From Streptomyces sp. DT2A-34 (GTDB lineage: Bacteria > Actinomycetota > Actinomycetes > Streptomycetales > Streptomycetaceae), in assembly GCF_030499515.1 (NCBI RefSeq), contig NZ_JASTWJ010000001.1, positions 4,072,001-4,136,000 on the forward strand: a stretch of 64,000 nucleotides of DNA. Reading direction: 5' to 3'. The translations under genes and the position numbers were made by a program. The notes under the pieces were generated by a model, which worked only from the letters and a program-made list of their open reading frames with translations, was not told where the DNA came from and ran no database searches. This document shows, piece by piece, positions 15,950 through 24,018 of the stretch (positions are counted from its first letter, which is position 1; each line of letters starts with the position of its first letter).

Positions 15950-17683
15950 TCAATTGGTCTCAGCCCCTTCGGCAGTTGCGGTGTCGGGGTCGGACACACT
16001 GTCCGGCTCCGCCTCCGTGCCACCGGGTGCCCCGGGAGCTTGGTCGTAGAGAACCCCGGCCAGGTCGCCCAGTTCCTCCGGTACCTTCGCCGACTCGCTG
16101 CGGCCCAGGCCGGCCATCTCGACGACCGTCACCCCATCGGCGCCCCGCACCGCCCGCACCCACACGCGGCGGCGCTGGATGAACAGGGAGGCGGCGAGGC
16201 CGAAGATCGCGGCGATGGCACCGGCGAGCGCCCAGCCGCTGCCGGGCTGGCGGGCGACCTGGAAGCCGGCCCACTCCTTGATCTCCTTCTCGAAGGTGAC
16301 CGAGCCGGCGCCGCCCGGGAGCTTCATGGTCTCGCCGGGCTTCAGGTTCTCCCTGAGCTGCGCGCCCTTGGCGTCCTTGAACCCCTTCAGGTTCTTCTTG
16401 TTCAGCTGGTACACGCTCTGCGGGAGGCCCGAGTTGACACCGAGGTCGCCGTGGTAGGCCTCCAGGTTCAGCACCGGGTTGAGCAGCGCCGGGAACTGCG
16501 AGACCACCGCGCTGCCCGAGCCGCCGTACGACGGCAGGAAGAAGGCCTGGAAGCCGAGCTGGTCCCACTTGCCCTGGGCGTCGCGGTAGCCGTCCATGAC
16601 CTTGATCGCGCCCGTGGAGGTGACGTTGCCGTCGAGCGGAAGGAGGGGCACGGCGTCGCGGTAGACGACGTTGCCCTTGCCGTCGCGGACCGTGATGACG
16701 GGGGCGTAGCCGTGGCTGACGAGGTAGACCTTCGAGTCGCCGATCTCCAGCGGCTCGTTGACCTTGACGGTGGTCTTCCTGTCCTTGCCGTACGCGCCGA
16801 CGCTGTAGGTGAGGTCGGCCTCGTAGGTGCGCGGGGTGCCGCGGTTGGGCCCGGTCGTCTCGTACGTGCCCTTGAAGTTCTTCAGGGTGAAGCTGAACGG
16901 ATCCAGGTCGTCCTGGCTGAAGAGGCTGCCGGACTTGAAGTCGTCGTACTGGGTGAGGGTGTTGGAGAAGCCGTCGCCCTCGACGATCAGTTTGTTGCCC
17001 TCGGACTTGAACAGCTGGCCCCAGGCGAAGGCGATCAGCATCACGATCAGGGCGATGTGGAAGGCGAGGTTGCCGACCTCGCGCAGATAGCCCTTCTCGG
17101 CGGCGACGGCGTCACCGGCCAGGTGGGCGCGGAAGCGGCGCTTCTTCAGCAGGGCGAGCGCGGTCTCGCGGACCTGCTCGGGCTCGGCCTCGGTGCGCCA
17201 GGTGGTGTAGGCGGGCAGCCGGGTCAGGCGCCTGGGGGCGCCCGGCGGACGGCCGCGCAGCTGGCCGACGAACTGCCAGGTGCGCGGGACGATGCAGCCG
17301 ATGAGGGAGACGAACAGCAGGATGTAGATCGCGGAGAACCACACCGAGCTGTAGACGTGGAAGAGGCCGAGCTTGTCGTAGATCGGCGCGAGCGTCTCGT
17401 GCGCCTTGCGGAACTCGGCGACCTTCGTCTCGTCGATGCCGGTCTGCGGGATGAGCGAGCCGGGGATGGCGCCGAGCGACAGCAGCAGGAGCAGCAGCAG
17501 CGCGACCCGCATCGAGGTGAGCTGCCGCCAGAACCAGCGGGTCCAGCCGATGACGCCGAGGGAGGGGAGGCCCGCGATCTCCTCGGTGGGGGCGGTGGAG
17601 AGCTGGGAGCCGGCGGCGTCCAGGTCCTGGTCCTCGGCCGGTCCCGGGGTGTGGTCGGGCGCGCTGGTCTTGGTGTTGCTCAT
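15950..17683 (-). CDS. resB: cytochrome c biogenesis protein ResB
   Basis: A 577-residue ResB/Ccs1 protein. It has an acidic N-terminal tail, membrane helices at about 58-78, 115-137 and 205-228, a large extracytoplasmic domain of about 270 residues, and a final helix near 485-505 followed by a charged cytoplasmic tail. It forms the heme ligation complex with CcsB. Conserved stretches include LTSMRVALLLLLLLSLGAIP and YLREVGNLAFHIALIVMLI. The start lies three bases after the ccdA stop, so the two are cotranscribed. The end of the gene abuts an IS-like relic. Confidence 0.9.
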   Translation of the reverse strand: MSNTKTSAPDHTPGPAEDQDLDAAGSQLSTAPTEEIAGLPSLGVIGWTRWFWRQLTSMRVALLLLLLLSLGAIPGSLIPQTGIDETKVAEFRKAHETLAPIYDKLGLFHVYSSVWFSAIYILLFVSLIGCIVPRTWQFVGQLRGRPPGAPRRLTRLPAYTTWRTEAEPEQVRETALALLKKRRFRAHLAGDAVAAEKGYLREVGNLAFHIALIVMLIAFAWGQLFKSEGNKLIVEGDGFSNTLTQYDDFKSGSLFSQDDLDPFSFTLKNFKGTYETTGPNRGTPRTYEADLTYSVGAYGKDRKTTVKVNEPLEIGDSKVYLVSHGYAPVITVRDGKGNVVYRDAVPLLPLDGNVTSTGAIKVMDGYRDAQGKWDQLGFQAFFLPSYGGSGSAVVSQFPALLNPVLNLEAYHGDLGVNSGLPQSVYQLNKKNLKGFKDAKGAQLRENLKPGETMKLPGGAGSVTFEKEIKEWAGFQVARQPGSGWALAGAIAAIFGLAASLFIQRRRVWVRAVRGADGVTVVEMAGLGRSESAKVPEELGDLAGVLYDQAPGAPGGTEAEPDSVSDPDTATAEGAETN

Positions 17684-17686
17684 CGA

Positions 17687-18451
17687 TCAGATCCCCACAG
17701 TGAAGCCGTTGGACCAGACCTGCATCTCCTGCACGATGCGGTCCCACACGCCGGTCAGCAGCAGCACACCGGTCACGATCATCATGGTGCCGCCGATGCG
17801 CATCACCCAGGCATAGTGGCGCTTGACCCAGGTGAAGGCGCCGAGCGCCTTGCGGAAGGCGACAGCGGCGAGCACGAAGGGGATACCGAGGCCGAGGCAG
17901 TAGGCGACCGTCAGTATGGCACCGCGGCCGGCGCTGGCCTGTTGCATGGCGAGCGTCTGCACGGAGGCGAGCGTCGGGCCGATGCACGGGGTCCAGCCGA
18001 TCCCGAAGAGGGCGCCGAGGAGCGGGGCGCCGACGAGTCCGGCGGCAGGCCGCTTGTGGAAGCGGAACTCTCGCTGGGTGAGCCAGGGCATCAGCCCCAT
18101 GAAGAAGACGCCCATCAGGACCATGAGCACGCCCAGGGCCTTCGTCAGGACGTCCTTGTTCTCCTGCAGGGTCGAGCCCCAGTAGCCGAACAACGCCCCG
18201 CCCGAGACGAACACGGCGGTGAAACCGAGCACGAAGAGGGAGGCACCGGCGACCATCCGCCCACGCCGGGCCTCGGCCAGGTCGGTGCCGCTGACGCCCG
18301 TGACGTAGGAGAGGTAACCGGGGACGAGCGGCAGGACGCAGGGCGAGAAGAAGGAGACGAGTCCGCCGAGCACGGCGATGGGAAGCGCGAGCACCAGGGC
18401 ACCGTTCATCACGGTGCCGTTGTAGGCGGCGAGCGTGGTGACTGCGCTCAC
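17687..18451 (-). CDS. ccdA: CcdA-family thiol-disulfide membrane transporter
   Basis: A 254-residue membrane protein with six hydrophobic helices. It carries the two reactive cysteines of CcdA/DsbD-beta: SPCVLPLVPGY (Cys38) in helix 1 and WTPCIGPTLA in helix 4. It passes reducing power from cytoplasmic thioredoxin to the extracytoplasmic TlpA/ResA-like protein encoded just upstream, keeping apocytochrome c cysteines reduced for heme attachment. GTG at 18451 begins one base after the upstream stop codon (18453-18455). Confidence 0.9.
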   Translation of the reverse strand: MSAVTTLAAYNGTVMNGALVLALPIAVLGGLVSFFSPCVLPLVPGYLSYVTGVSGTDLAEARRGRMVAGASLFVLGFTAVFVSGGALFGYWGSTLQENKDVLTKALGVLMVLMGVFFMGLMPWLTQREFRFHKRPAAGLVGAPLLGALFGIGWTPCIGPTLASVQTLAMQQASAGRGAILTVAYCLGLGIPFVLAAVAFRKALGAFTWVKRHYAWVMRIGGTMMIVTGVLLLTGVWDRIVQEMQVWSNGFTVGI

Positions 18452-18452
18452 G

Positions 18453-19070
18453 TCACTTCTCCGCGAGGACGGGCTTGATCATGCTGCGCAGCGTGTCCTC
18501 GCTGAGCGGCTGCAGCGCGCGCACCGCGATCCTGCCCTGGCGGTCGAGGACGAGGGTGGACGGGATCAGCTGCGGGTTGAGCGTGCCCTTCTTGAAGCGG
18601 AGCATCTGCTTGCCCGTGGGGTCGTACAGGCTCGGGTAGGTGACCCCGAACTCCTTCTCGAAGGCGACCGCCGGGGTGGTGCTGGTGTCCCGCGTGTTGA
18701 TGCCGACGAACTCGACGCCCTGGCCCTTGAGGTCCTTGTAGACGGTCTGGAAGTTCTTCGCCTCGGCCCGGCAGGGCGGGCACCACGATCCCCAGACGTT
18801 GATGACGAGGATCTTGCCCTTGTAGTCGGCGGTGGTGAGCTGCTTGCCGTCGATGGTCTCGCCGGACAGCACGGGCGCCGCCGTTCGCGAGCTCTCGGGG
18901 ACCGTGTCGATGCCGTTGTTGCCGGTGACGAAGTTGGTGTCACCGCCGCCGCCCGACGTGCCGCCGGAACTGCACGCGGACAGGGTCAGCGCGGCGGCCG
19001 CGGCTGTCGCGGTGAGCAGGACGGCACGGCTGCGGTTCGAGCGCAGGGGGGCACGGCTGGCGGCACTCAT
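18453..19070 (-). CDS. TlpA/ResA-like thioredoxin lipoprotein
   Basis: A 205-residue lipoprotein. The signal sequence ends in the lipobox LSAC (Cys33), and a Gly/Ser-rich spacer leads into a TlpA-like thioredoxin domain (about 62-205). The active site is WCPPC at residues 96-100. It should be anchored on the outer face of the membrane and reduce apocytochrome c disulfides, receiving electrons from CcdA. It is the first gene of the leftward System II operon, so the promoter should lie in the 19071-19136 gap. Confidence 0.9.
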   Translation of the reverse strand: MSAASRAPLRSNRSRAVLLTATAAAAALTLSACSSGGTSGGGGDTNFVTGNNGIDTVPESSRTAAPVLSGETIDGKQLTTADYKGKILVINVWGSWCPPCRAEAKNFQTVYKDLKGQGVEFVGINTRDTSTTPAVAFEKEFGVTYPSLYDPTGKQMLRFKKGTLNPQLIPSTLVLDRQGRIAVRALQPLSEDTLRSMIKPVLAEK

Positions 19071-19136
19071 GTGAAAAGTTTCGCATGCCCGTTCTGGGGA
19101 TCTTGCGCACCCCCCTCTCGGACGTAAACCCGCATT

Positions 19137-20444
19137 TCAGGCGGCGTTCGAGGAGCTCTCCGAGGAACCCGTGGAGCTCGTCGAGGGCGTGGAAGCGCCC
19201 TTCAGGAACGTGTTCCAGCCACCGACGGGCTCCTGCCCGACGTCGAGCGTCCGCAGCCGGTCGAGCACCTCCGGCTTCTGTACGTCCATCCAGTCCACGA
19301 ACTGCCGGAAGGAGACCAGCTGTATGTCCTCGCCCTTCTCCTTCTCCCGCGCGATGTGCTTCAGGGCTTCCTCGACGGCGTCCATGTAGATGCCGCCGTT
19401 CCACTGCTCGAAGTGGTTGCCGACGAAGAAGGGGGCGCGGTTTGTCTCGTATGCCCGCTTGAAGCCCTGGATGTATGCCTGCGCCGACTGCTTGCGCCAG
19501 CCCGGGTAGTTGTAGCTGGGCGCGTTCGTGGAGTTGACCGACTGATTGGCGAGCATGTTGTAGTCCATGGAAAGGACCTCGAACGAACGTCCGGGGAAAG
19601 GTATCTGCTGCAACGGCAGATCCCACAGCCCCTGCTTCTTCTGCGGCCACACCTGGCGGCCGCCCGGCGAGGAGGCGTCGTAGCGCCAGCCCAGCTCGCG
19701 GGCGGTGGGCAGCAGGTTGTCCTGGCCGAGGAGGCAGGGCGTGCGGCCGCCGACGAGTTCCTTGTCGTAGTCGAAGGGCAGGGAGGGCAGATCGGTCCAG
19801 CCGGAGTTGGTCCGCCACTCCTTCACGAAGGCCTTCGCCTGCTCGATCTCGCTGCGCCACTGCTGCGCGGTCCAGTTGCCGACGGTGCCGGTGCCGGCGC
19901 AGAAGTGACCGTTGAAGTGGGTGCCTATCTCATGGCCGTCGAGCCAGGCGCGGCGGACGTTCTTCAGCGTCGCCTTGATGTGCTCGTCGGTGAGGTAGCC
20001 GATGTCGGAGGCGCCGCGCGGGTTGTTCGGGGGCTCGTAGAGCCGCTTCTTCGACTCGGGGAGCAGATACAGCCCCGAGAGGAAGAAGGTCATGTGCGCG
20101 CCGTGTTCCTTGGCGAGGTCGAGGAAGCGCGGGAAGAGGCCGTTGCCCACCTCGCCGGCACCGTCCCAGGAGAAGACGACGAACTGCGGCGGCTTCTGGC
20201 CCGGCTCCAGCGGCTCGGGCTTGCCCGGCTGGTTCGGCTGCTTGCCGGTGTAGGAGGTGGAGCCGTCGCCGATGGGGCGGGCGCGGTGGGTCTGGGTGCC
20301 GGGCTTGTTGTCTGCGCCGCCCGTGGAACCTCCGGCGTCGTTCGCCCCGTCTGACGACGTGAGCGTGCCGCACCCCGCGAGCCCGAGGCCGGCGGCCGCC
20401 CCGGCACCGAGTCCGATAACTCCCCTTCGGCTGAAGTTGCGCAT
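19137..20444 (-). CDS. polysaccharide deacetylase-like lipoprotein
   Basis: A 435-residue exported protein. RRGVIGLGAGAAAGLGLAGC is a twin-arginine-like signal with a lipobox at Cys25. The mature part has a NodB-like barrel: FVVFSWDGAGEVGNGLFPRF, AHMTFFLSGLYLL, and GHEIGTHFNGHFC, which supplies the metal-binding His pair. A Ser/Thr-rich tail ends the protein. Polysaccharide deacetylases act on cell-wall or extracellular glycans; the altered first motif (SWDGA in place of TFDDG) makes the true substrate uncertain. It is a separate unit between tlpA and the phosphatase gene. Confidence 0.78.
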   Translation of the reverse strand: MRNFSRRGVIGLGAGAAAGLGLAGCGTLTSSDGANDAGGSTGGADNKPGTQTHRARPIGDGSTSYTGKQPNQPGKPEPLEPGQKPPQFVVFSWDGAGEVGNGLFPRFLDLAKEHGAHMTFFLSGLYLLPESKKRLYEPPNNPRGASDIGYLTDEHIKATLKNVRRAWLDGHEIGTHFNGHFCAGTGTVGNWTAQQWRSEIEQAKAFVKEWRTNSGWTDLPSLPFDYDKELVGGRTPCLLGQDNLLPTARELGWRYDASSPGGRQVWPQKKQGLWDLPLQQIPFPGRSFEVLSMDYNMLANQSVNSTNAPSYNYPGWRKQSAQAYIQGFKRAYETNRAPFFVGNHFEQWNGGIYMDAVEEALKHIAREKEKGEDIQLVSFRQFVDWMDVQKPEVLDRLRTLDVGQEPVGGWNTFLKGASTPSTSSTGSSESSSNAA

Positions 20445-20586
20445 TCCTGCCCCATCCGTCGTGCTTTGCTGGTGGTCACCCAGTCAGAGGGCACGACGAA
20501 CGGGGAGGTTCCTCCGGATCACGGAGGATTCGCAACAAATGTCACAGATGCGTCTTAGGTGCACCGTGTCTCAGGCGCACCGTGTC

Positions 20587-21285
20587 TTAGGCGCCGAAGG
20601 CCTTGTCCTTCCCCTTCACCGGCTTGGCGCCGGCGCGGAGATGGGCGGGGACGAGGTCGATGGCGGGCTCGGAGTAGCCGACGGACACGATCTTGTCGCC
20701 CTGGTACGTGAAGCTCGTCACCGACGCGAGCGTGCACTGCCGCTTGCGCGGGTCGTGCCACAGCCGCCGCTTCTCGACATAGCTCCGCACGATCCAGATC
20801 GGCAGCTGATGGCTGACCAGCACGGCCTCGTGCCCGCGCGCGGCGTCCTTGGCGGCGTCGAGCGCGCCCATCATGCGGATGACCTGCTCGACGTACGGCT
20901 CACCCCAGGACGGCCTGAAGGGGTTGACGAGATGCTTCCAGTTCTCCGGCCTCTTCAGGGCCCCGTCCCCCACGCCGAAGGTCTTGCCCTGGAAGACGTT
21001 GTCGGCCTCGATGAGACGCGCGTCGGTCGCGAGGTCGAGCCCGTGCGCCTTGGCGATCGGCGTCGCGGTCTCCTGCGCCCGCTCCAGCGGGGAGGAGCAG
21101 ACGTACGTGATGTCACGCGAGGCCAGGTGCTCGGCGACCCGGTCGGCCATCTGCCGCCCGAGCTCGGACAGGTGATACCCGGCGAGACGGCCGTAGAGGA
21201 TCCCGTCCGGGTTGGCCACTTCACCGTGCCGCATGAGGTGTACGACGGTGATGTCGCTGCCGCTCTTGTCGATGTCGCCGCTCAT
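20587..21285 (-). CDS. histidine phosphatase family protein
   Basis: A 232-residue phosphoglycerate-mutase-like protein. The catalytic signature is LMRHGEV (RHG at 19-21), and the second catalytic His lies in [17 protein letters not shown]. Such enzymes remove phosphate from small molecules or proteins; true mutase activity is not implied. Its ATG overlaps the hemL stop by 4 bp, so it is translationally coupled to heme synthesis. The same order, hemL followed by a histidine phosphatase and then the ccs genes, suggests a heme-linked locus. Confidence 0.88.
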   Translation of the reverse strand: MSGDIDKSGSDITVVHLMRHGEVANPDGILYGRLAGYHLSELGRQMADRVAEHLASRDITYVCSSPLERAQETATPIAKAHGLDLATDARLIEADNVFQGKTFGVGDGALKRPENWKHLVNPFRPSWGEPYVEQVIRMMGALDAAKDAARGHEAVLVSHQLPIWIVRSYVEKRRLWHDPRKRQCTLASVTSFTYQGDKIVSVGYSEPAIDLVPAHLRAGAKPVKGKDKAFGA

Positions 21286-22616
21286 GCCGCCGTGGCCTCC
21301 GCCGCCGCTCGGGCCGCCGCCGGGAGGGCGTCGGCGATCCGCTGGACGGCCTGCTCGTCGTGTGCCGTGGAGACGAACCAGGACTCGAACGACGAGGGCG
21401 GCAGATAGACGCCCTGCGCCAGCATCGAGTGGAAGAAGGCGGTGAAGCGGAAGGACTCCTGCCGCTTGGCGTCCTCGTAGTTGCGCACCTCCCGGTCCGT
21501 GAAGAAGACGGAGAACATGTTGGAGGCGGTCTGCAGGCGGTGCGCGACGCCTTCCTTGGCGAGGGCCTCGGTGACGAGCGACTGGATCTGCGCGGATACG
21601 GCGTTGACGGTGTCGTACGCGGCCTCGTCGAGGAGCCGCAGCTGGGCGAGGCCGGCGGCGGTGGCGACCGGGTTCCCGGAGAGGGTGCCGGCCTGGTAGA
21701 CGGGCCCGGCGGGAGCGAGGTGCGCCATCACGTCGGCGCGGCCACCGAAGGCGGCGGCCGGGAAACCGCCCCCCATCACCTTGCCGAAGGTCATGAGGTC
21801 GGGCTTGACCCCGTCGATGCCGTACCACCCGGCGCGGCTGGTCCTGAACCCGGTCATGACCTCGTCGGAGATATAGAGGGCGCCGTTGCGCCGGCAGGCG
21901 TCCTTCAGCCCCTGGTTGAAGCCGGGGAGCGGCGGGACGACGCCCATGTTGCCGGGCGAGGCCTCGGTGATCACACAGGCGATCTCGCCGGGGTGCCGGT
22001 GGAAGGCCTCCTGCACGGCCTCGAGGTCGTTGTAGGGAAGGACGATGGTGTCGCCGGCCTGGGCGCCGGTGACGCCGGGGGTGTCGGGCAGGGCGAAGGT
22101 GGCGACCCCCGACCCGGCGGCGGCGAGCAGCGAGTCGACGTGCCCGTGATAGCACCCGGCGAACTTGATCACCTTCGTGCGCCGGGTGAACCCGCGCGCG
22201 AGCCGGATGGCGGACATGGTGGCCTCGGTCCCGCTGGAGACGAGCCGCACCTGCTCGAGCGGTTCGATCCGGTCGACCATCTCCTCGGCGAGCGCCACCT
22301 CGCCCTCACCGGGCGTGCCGAAGGAGGTCCCGCGGGAGACGGCGTCCTGGACGGCGGCGATGACGGCCGGGTGGGAGTGCCCGAGGATCATGGGCCCCCA
22401 GGAGCAGACGAGGTCGACGTACTCGCGCCCGTCGGCGTCGGTCAGATACGGACCCGTGCCGGACACCATGAACCGGGGCGTACCGCCCACGGCCCGGAAG
22501 GCGCGCACCGGGGAGTTCACGCCGCCCGGCGTGACGGCGGCCGCACGGTCGAACAGAGCCTGCGAGGCAGGCGCATCGTATGGATAGGGCGTTCCTGAAG
22601 AGGGCGCTTCGCTCAT
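21282..22616 (-). CDS. hemL: glutamate-1-semialdehyde 2,1-aminomutase
   Basis: A 444-residue PLP enzyme that converts glutamate-1-semialdehyde to 5-aminolevulinate in the C5 route to heme. The PLP lysine is Lys279 in [19 protein letters not shown]. The cofactor-binding SDEVMTGFR (about 250-258) and the [15 protein letters not shown] loop are intact. The length is normal for the family. It is followed by the overlapping phosphatase gene. A 665-bp gap lies upstream and should carry its promoter. Confidence 0.93.
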   Translation of the reverse strand: MSEAPSSGTPYPYDAPASQALFDRAAAVTPGGVNSPVRAFRAVGGTPRFMVSGTGPYLTDADGREYVDLVCSWGPMILGHSHPAVIAAVQDAVSRGTSFGTPGEGEVALAEEMVDRIEPLEQVRLVSSGTEATMSAIRLARGFTRRTKVIKFAGCYHGHVDSLLAAAGSGVATFALPDTPGVTGAQAGDTIVLPYNDLEAVQEAFHRHPGEIACVITEASPGNMGVVPPLPGFNQGLKDACRRNGALYISDEVMTGFRTSRAGWYGIDGVKPDLMTFGKVMGGGFPAAAFGGRADVMAHLAPAGPVYQAGTLSGNPVATAAGLAQLRLLDEAAYDTVNAVSAQIQSLVTEALAKEGVAHRLQTASNMFSVFFTDREVRNYEDAKRQESFRFTAFFHSMLAQGVYLPPSSFESWFVSTAHDEQAVQRIADALPAAARAAAEATAA

Positions 22617-23281
22617 GACCTGCGACTACTCCGACCTTCTCTGACCTACTCCGATGATCTCGGACTCCGGTTGCCAGTGACCTCCTCAGGGTAGGCCAGG
22701 GGGCGGCCGGGGCCGCGGGGCGCCGGCGAACCGGTGGCTGGGGCCGCGGGGCGCTGGTGAACCGGCGGCCGGGACAGCGAGCCGCCACTGACCCGGCGAC
22801 CAGCCTCCCCGTCCCCCTTCCCCGCCCCCTCCACTCCCCCCGTCACGCCCCACCGCCCCCGAGCACCCCCCGTCCCCACCCCGCGATCTGCGAGACTGGA
22901 CGTGATACACACAGCTCATGCGGGGCGTGATGGTCGGGGACTGAAAAGATCCTGCGGACAGGTGTTTCAACGCACGTTTCGGCGGGCGGCCGTGGGGGAG
23001 GTCACTGACACGATGATCGGGTTGCGCGGCGGGCGCCACGCGTCCTAGAAAAGCAGTCGGGTGGAGATATGCATCGCGGTGGCGGACTGGGCGAGGGGAC
23101 TGATGACCTGGGTCCTCGACGTGCCCGGCGGGGAAGGCACCGGCGCGACGCGGAGGATTCGAACGAAGCACGTCAGGGACACGTAGTACCGGATATGCCG
23201 GGTGTACCGAACGAGTCAGAGCGGGCCGACCGACGCAGCATCGATCGCGATCGGCTGAGGGCGAGCAGGAATGGTGGTCGG
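22617..23281. other. long intergenic region upstream of hemL
   Basis: No convincing gene is seen in these 665 bases. The part next to hemL holds a two-copy 31-bp repeat (22709-22770) and a C-rich run. The frame leading into the next gene is open from 23069 but has mixed third-position base use, unlike Streptomyces coding DNA, until about 23282. The region must carry two divergent promoters; no clear -10/-35 pair can be assigned. Confidence 0.5.
22709..22770. repeat. 31-bp tandem duplication
   Basis: Units at 22709-22739 and 22740-22770 both begin GGGGCCGCGGGGCGC and continue GGxGAACCGG, with few differences. It lies about 90 bp upstream of the hemL start. It could be neutral slippage or affect hemL transcription; nothing in the sequence decides. 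Confidence 0.75.
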
Positions 23282-23719
23282 GTGGGGGTGACGTACAAGT
23301 ACTTCGGCGCGCCCGACGGCGCGACCGCGGCCCGCGTCCCGATCTCGATGCGCCCCGAAGAACTCGGCGGCGACGAACTCGGCATGAACGGCATGTTCAC
23401 CAAGATCAAGCCGGAGACGATGGCCGCGATGGTCCTGACGGGCATCGAAGGCGTCCCGCTCCACAAGGTGCCGCCGCTGGAACTGGTCGTCCTGCACCCC
23501 GACTACGCCGTGGTCAAGCTTCCGATGACGGTGGTGGATCCGCTGCGGGGTATAGGAGAGGAAGCGGTGGGCGCGGCCGCTTTCATCTGGTCGACGGTGC
23601 CGGACCGGGGTGGGCCTCGGGATGCGTTCAATGTGTATCAGCTGCTGCATGAGTGGCAGGACTTCAGCCATCGGTTGCATGAGGCGGGGCATCAGCCTTA
23701 TTGCCTGGTGTGGCCCTGA
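23282..23719 (+). CDS. conserved hypothetical protein
   Basis: A 145-residue soluble protein starting VGVTYKYFGAPDGATAARVP, with a central GMNGMFTKIKPETMAAMVLT and a C-terminal DAFNVYQLLHEWQDFSHRLH. No signal peptide, membrane helix or catalytic motif is visible. I do not recognise a named family. Codon use becomes typical for Streptomyces at about 23282, which is why GTG 23282 is preferred (GTG 23288 is also possible; ATG 23195 and ATG 23069 lie upstream in the same frame). An intrinsic terminator follows at 23750. It is the last apparently native gene before the accessory island. Confidence 0.6.
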   Translation: MGVTYKYFGAPDGATAARVPISMRPEELGGDELGMNGMFTKIKPETMAAMVLTGIEGVPLHKVPPLELVVLHPDYAVVKLPMTVVDPLRGIGEEAVGAAAFIWSTVPDRGGPRDAFNVYQLLHEWQDFSHRLHEAGHQPYCLVWP

Positions 23720-23749
23720 TCGCCTCTGAGCTGGGGTTTCTTGCGGGTT

Positions 23750-23778
23750 GGGCGGGGTCTTCGGGCCTCGCCCTTTTT
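23750..23778 (+). terminator. intrinsic terminator with U-tract
   Basis: Arms GGGCGGGG (23750-23757) and CCTCGCCC (23766-23773) pair with one G-U and are followed directly by TTTTT. This is a textbook Rho-independent terminator, uncommon in Streptomyces. It lies 30 bp after the hypothetical gene and marks the edge of the accessory island. Confidence 0.8.
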
Positions 23779-23832
23779 GGTGGCGGAGGGGGGCCGTCAG
23801 GCGGCCAGGGCACATTGAGGGCAAAGGCGCTG

Positions 23833-24018
23833 ATGGCCGCCAACCGCCAGCTTGGCATGATCGGCAACAACCTCAACCAGCTCACCTGGCACCTCAACAA
23901 GGACGGCGCCTGGCCCGAGCCGGACGCCGTCCACCAGCTCCTGGCCCGCATCGAAGCGTCGATCGCCGACGTGGACACCGCCGTCGCCCAGGTCACCGAG
24001 GGAAGGCAGGACCGGTGA
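23833..24018 (+). pseudogene. MobC-like relaxosome protein, N-terminal half missing
   Basis: The 61 codons correspond to the C-terminal part of MobC relaxosome proteins: RQLGMIGNNLNQLTWHLN is the conserved core, followed by a helical tail. The DNA-binding ribbon-helix-helix half that should precede it is missing. Upstream, the frame can be traced only about ten codons (TLRAKALMAANRQL) before the terminator region. The stop overlaps the relaxase GTG (GTGA), as in intact mobC-relaxase operons. This indicates a deletion at the left edge of a mobilisable element. Confidence 0.7.

Noticed and set aside
15911..18478. 855-codon plus-strand frame
   Set aside because: It is antisense to resB and ccdA, whose products have clear membrane helices and motifs; the plus frame has none and is low complexity.
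23140..23175. GATTCGAACGAAG resembles a tRNA T-loop, raising the idea of a tRNA attachment site for the island
   Set aside because: No acceptor stem, anticodon arm or D arm can be formed around it, and there is no second copy at the island's right side.
23069..23281. N-terminal extension of the conserved hypothetical protein
   Set aside because: The frame is open but third-position base use is mixed and the product is Arg/Gly-rich without pattern; coding character begins near 23282. An upstream start is not excluded.
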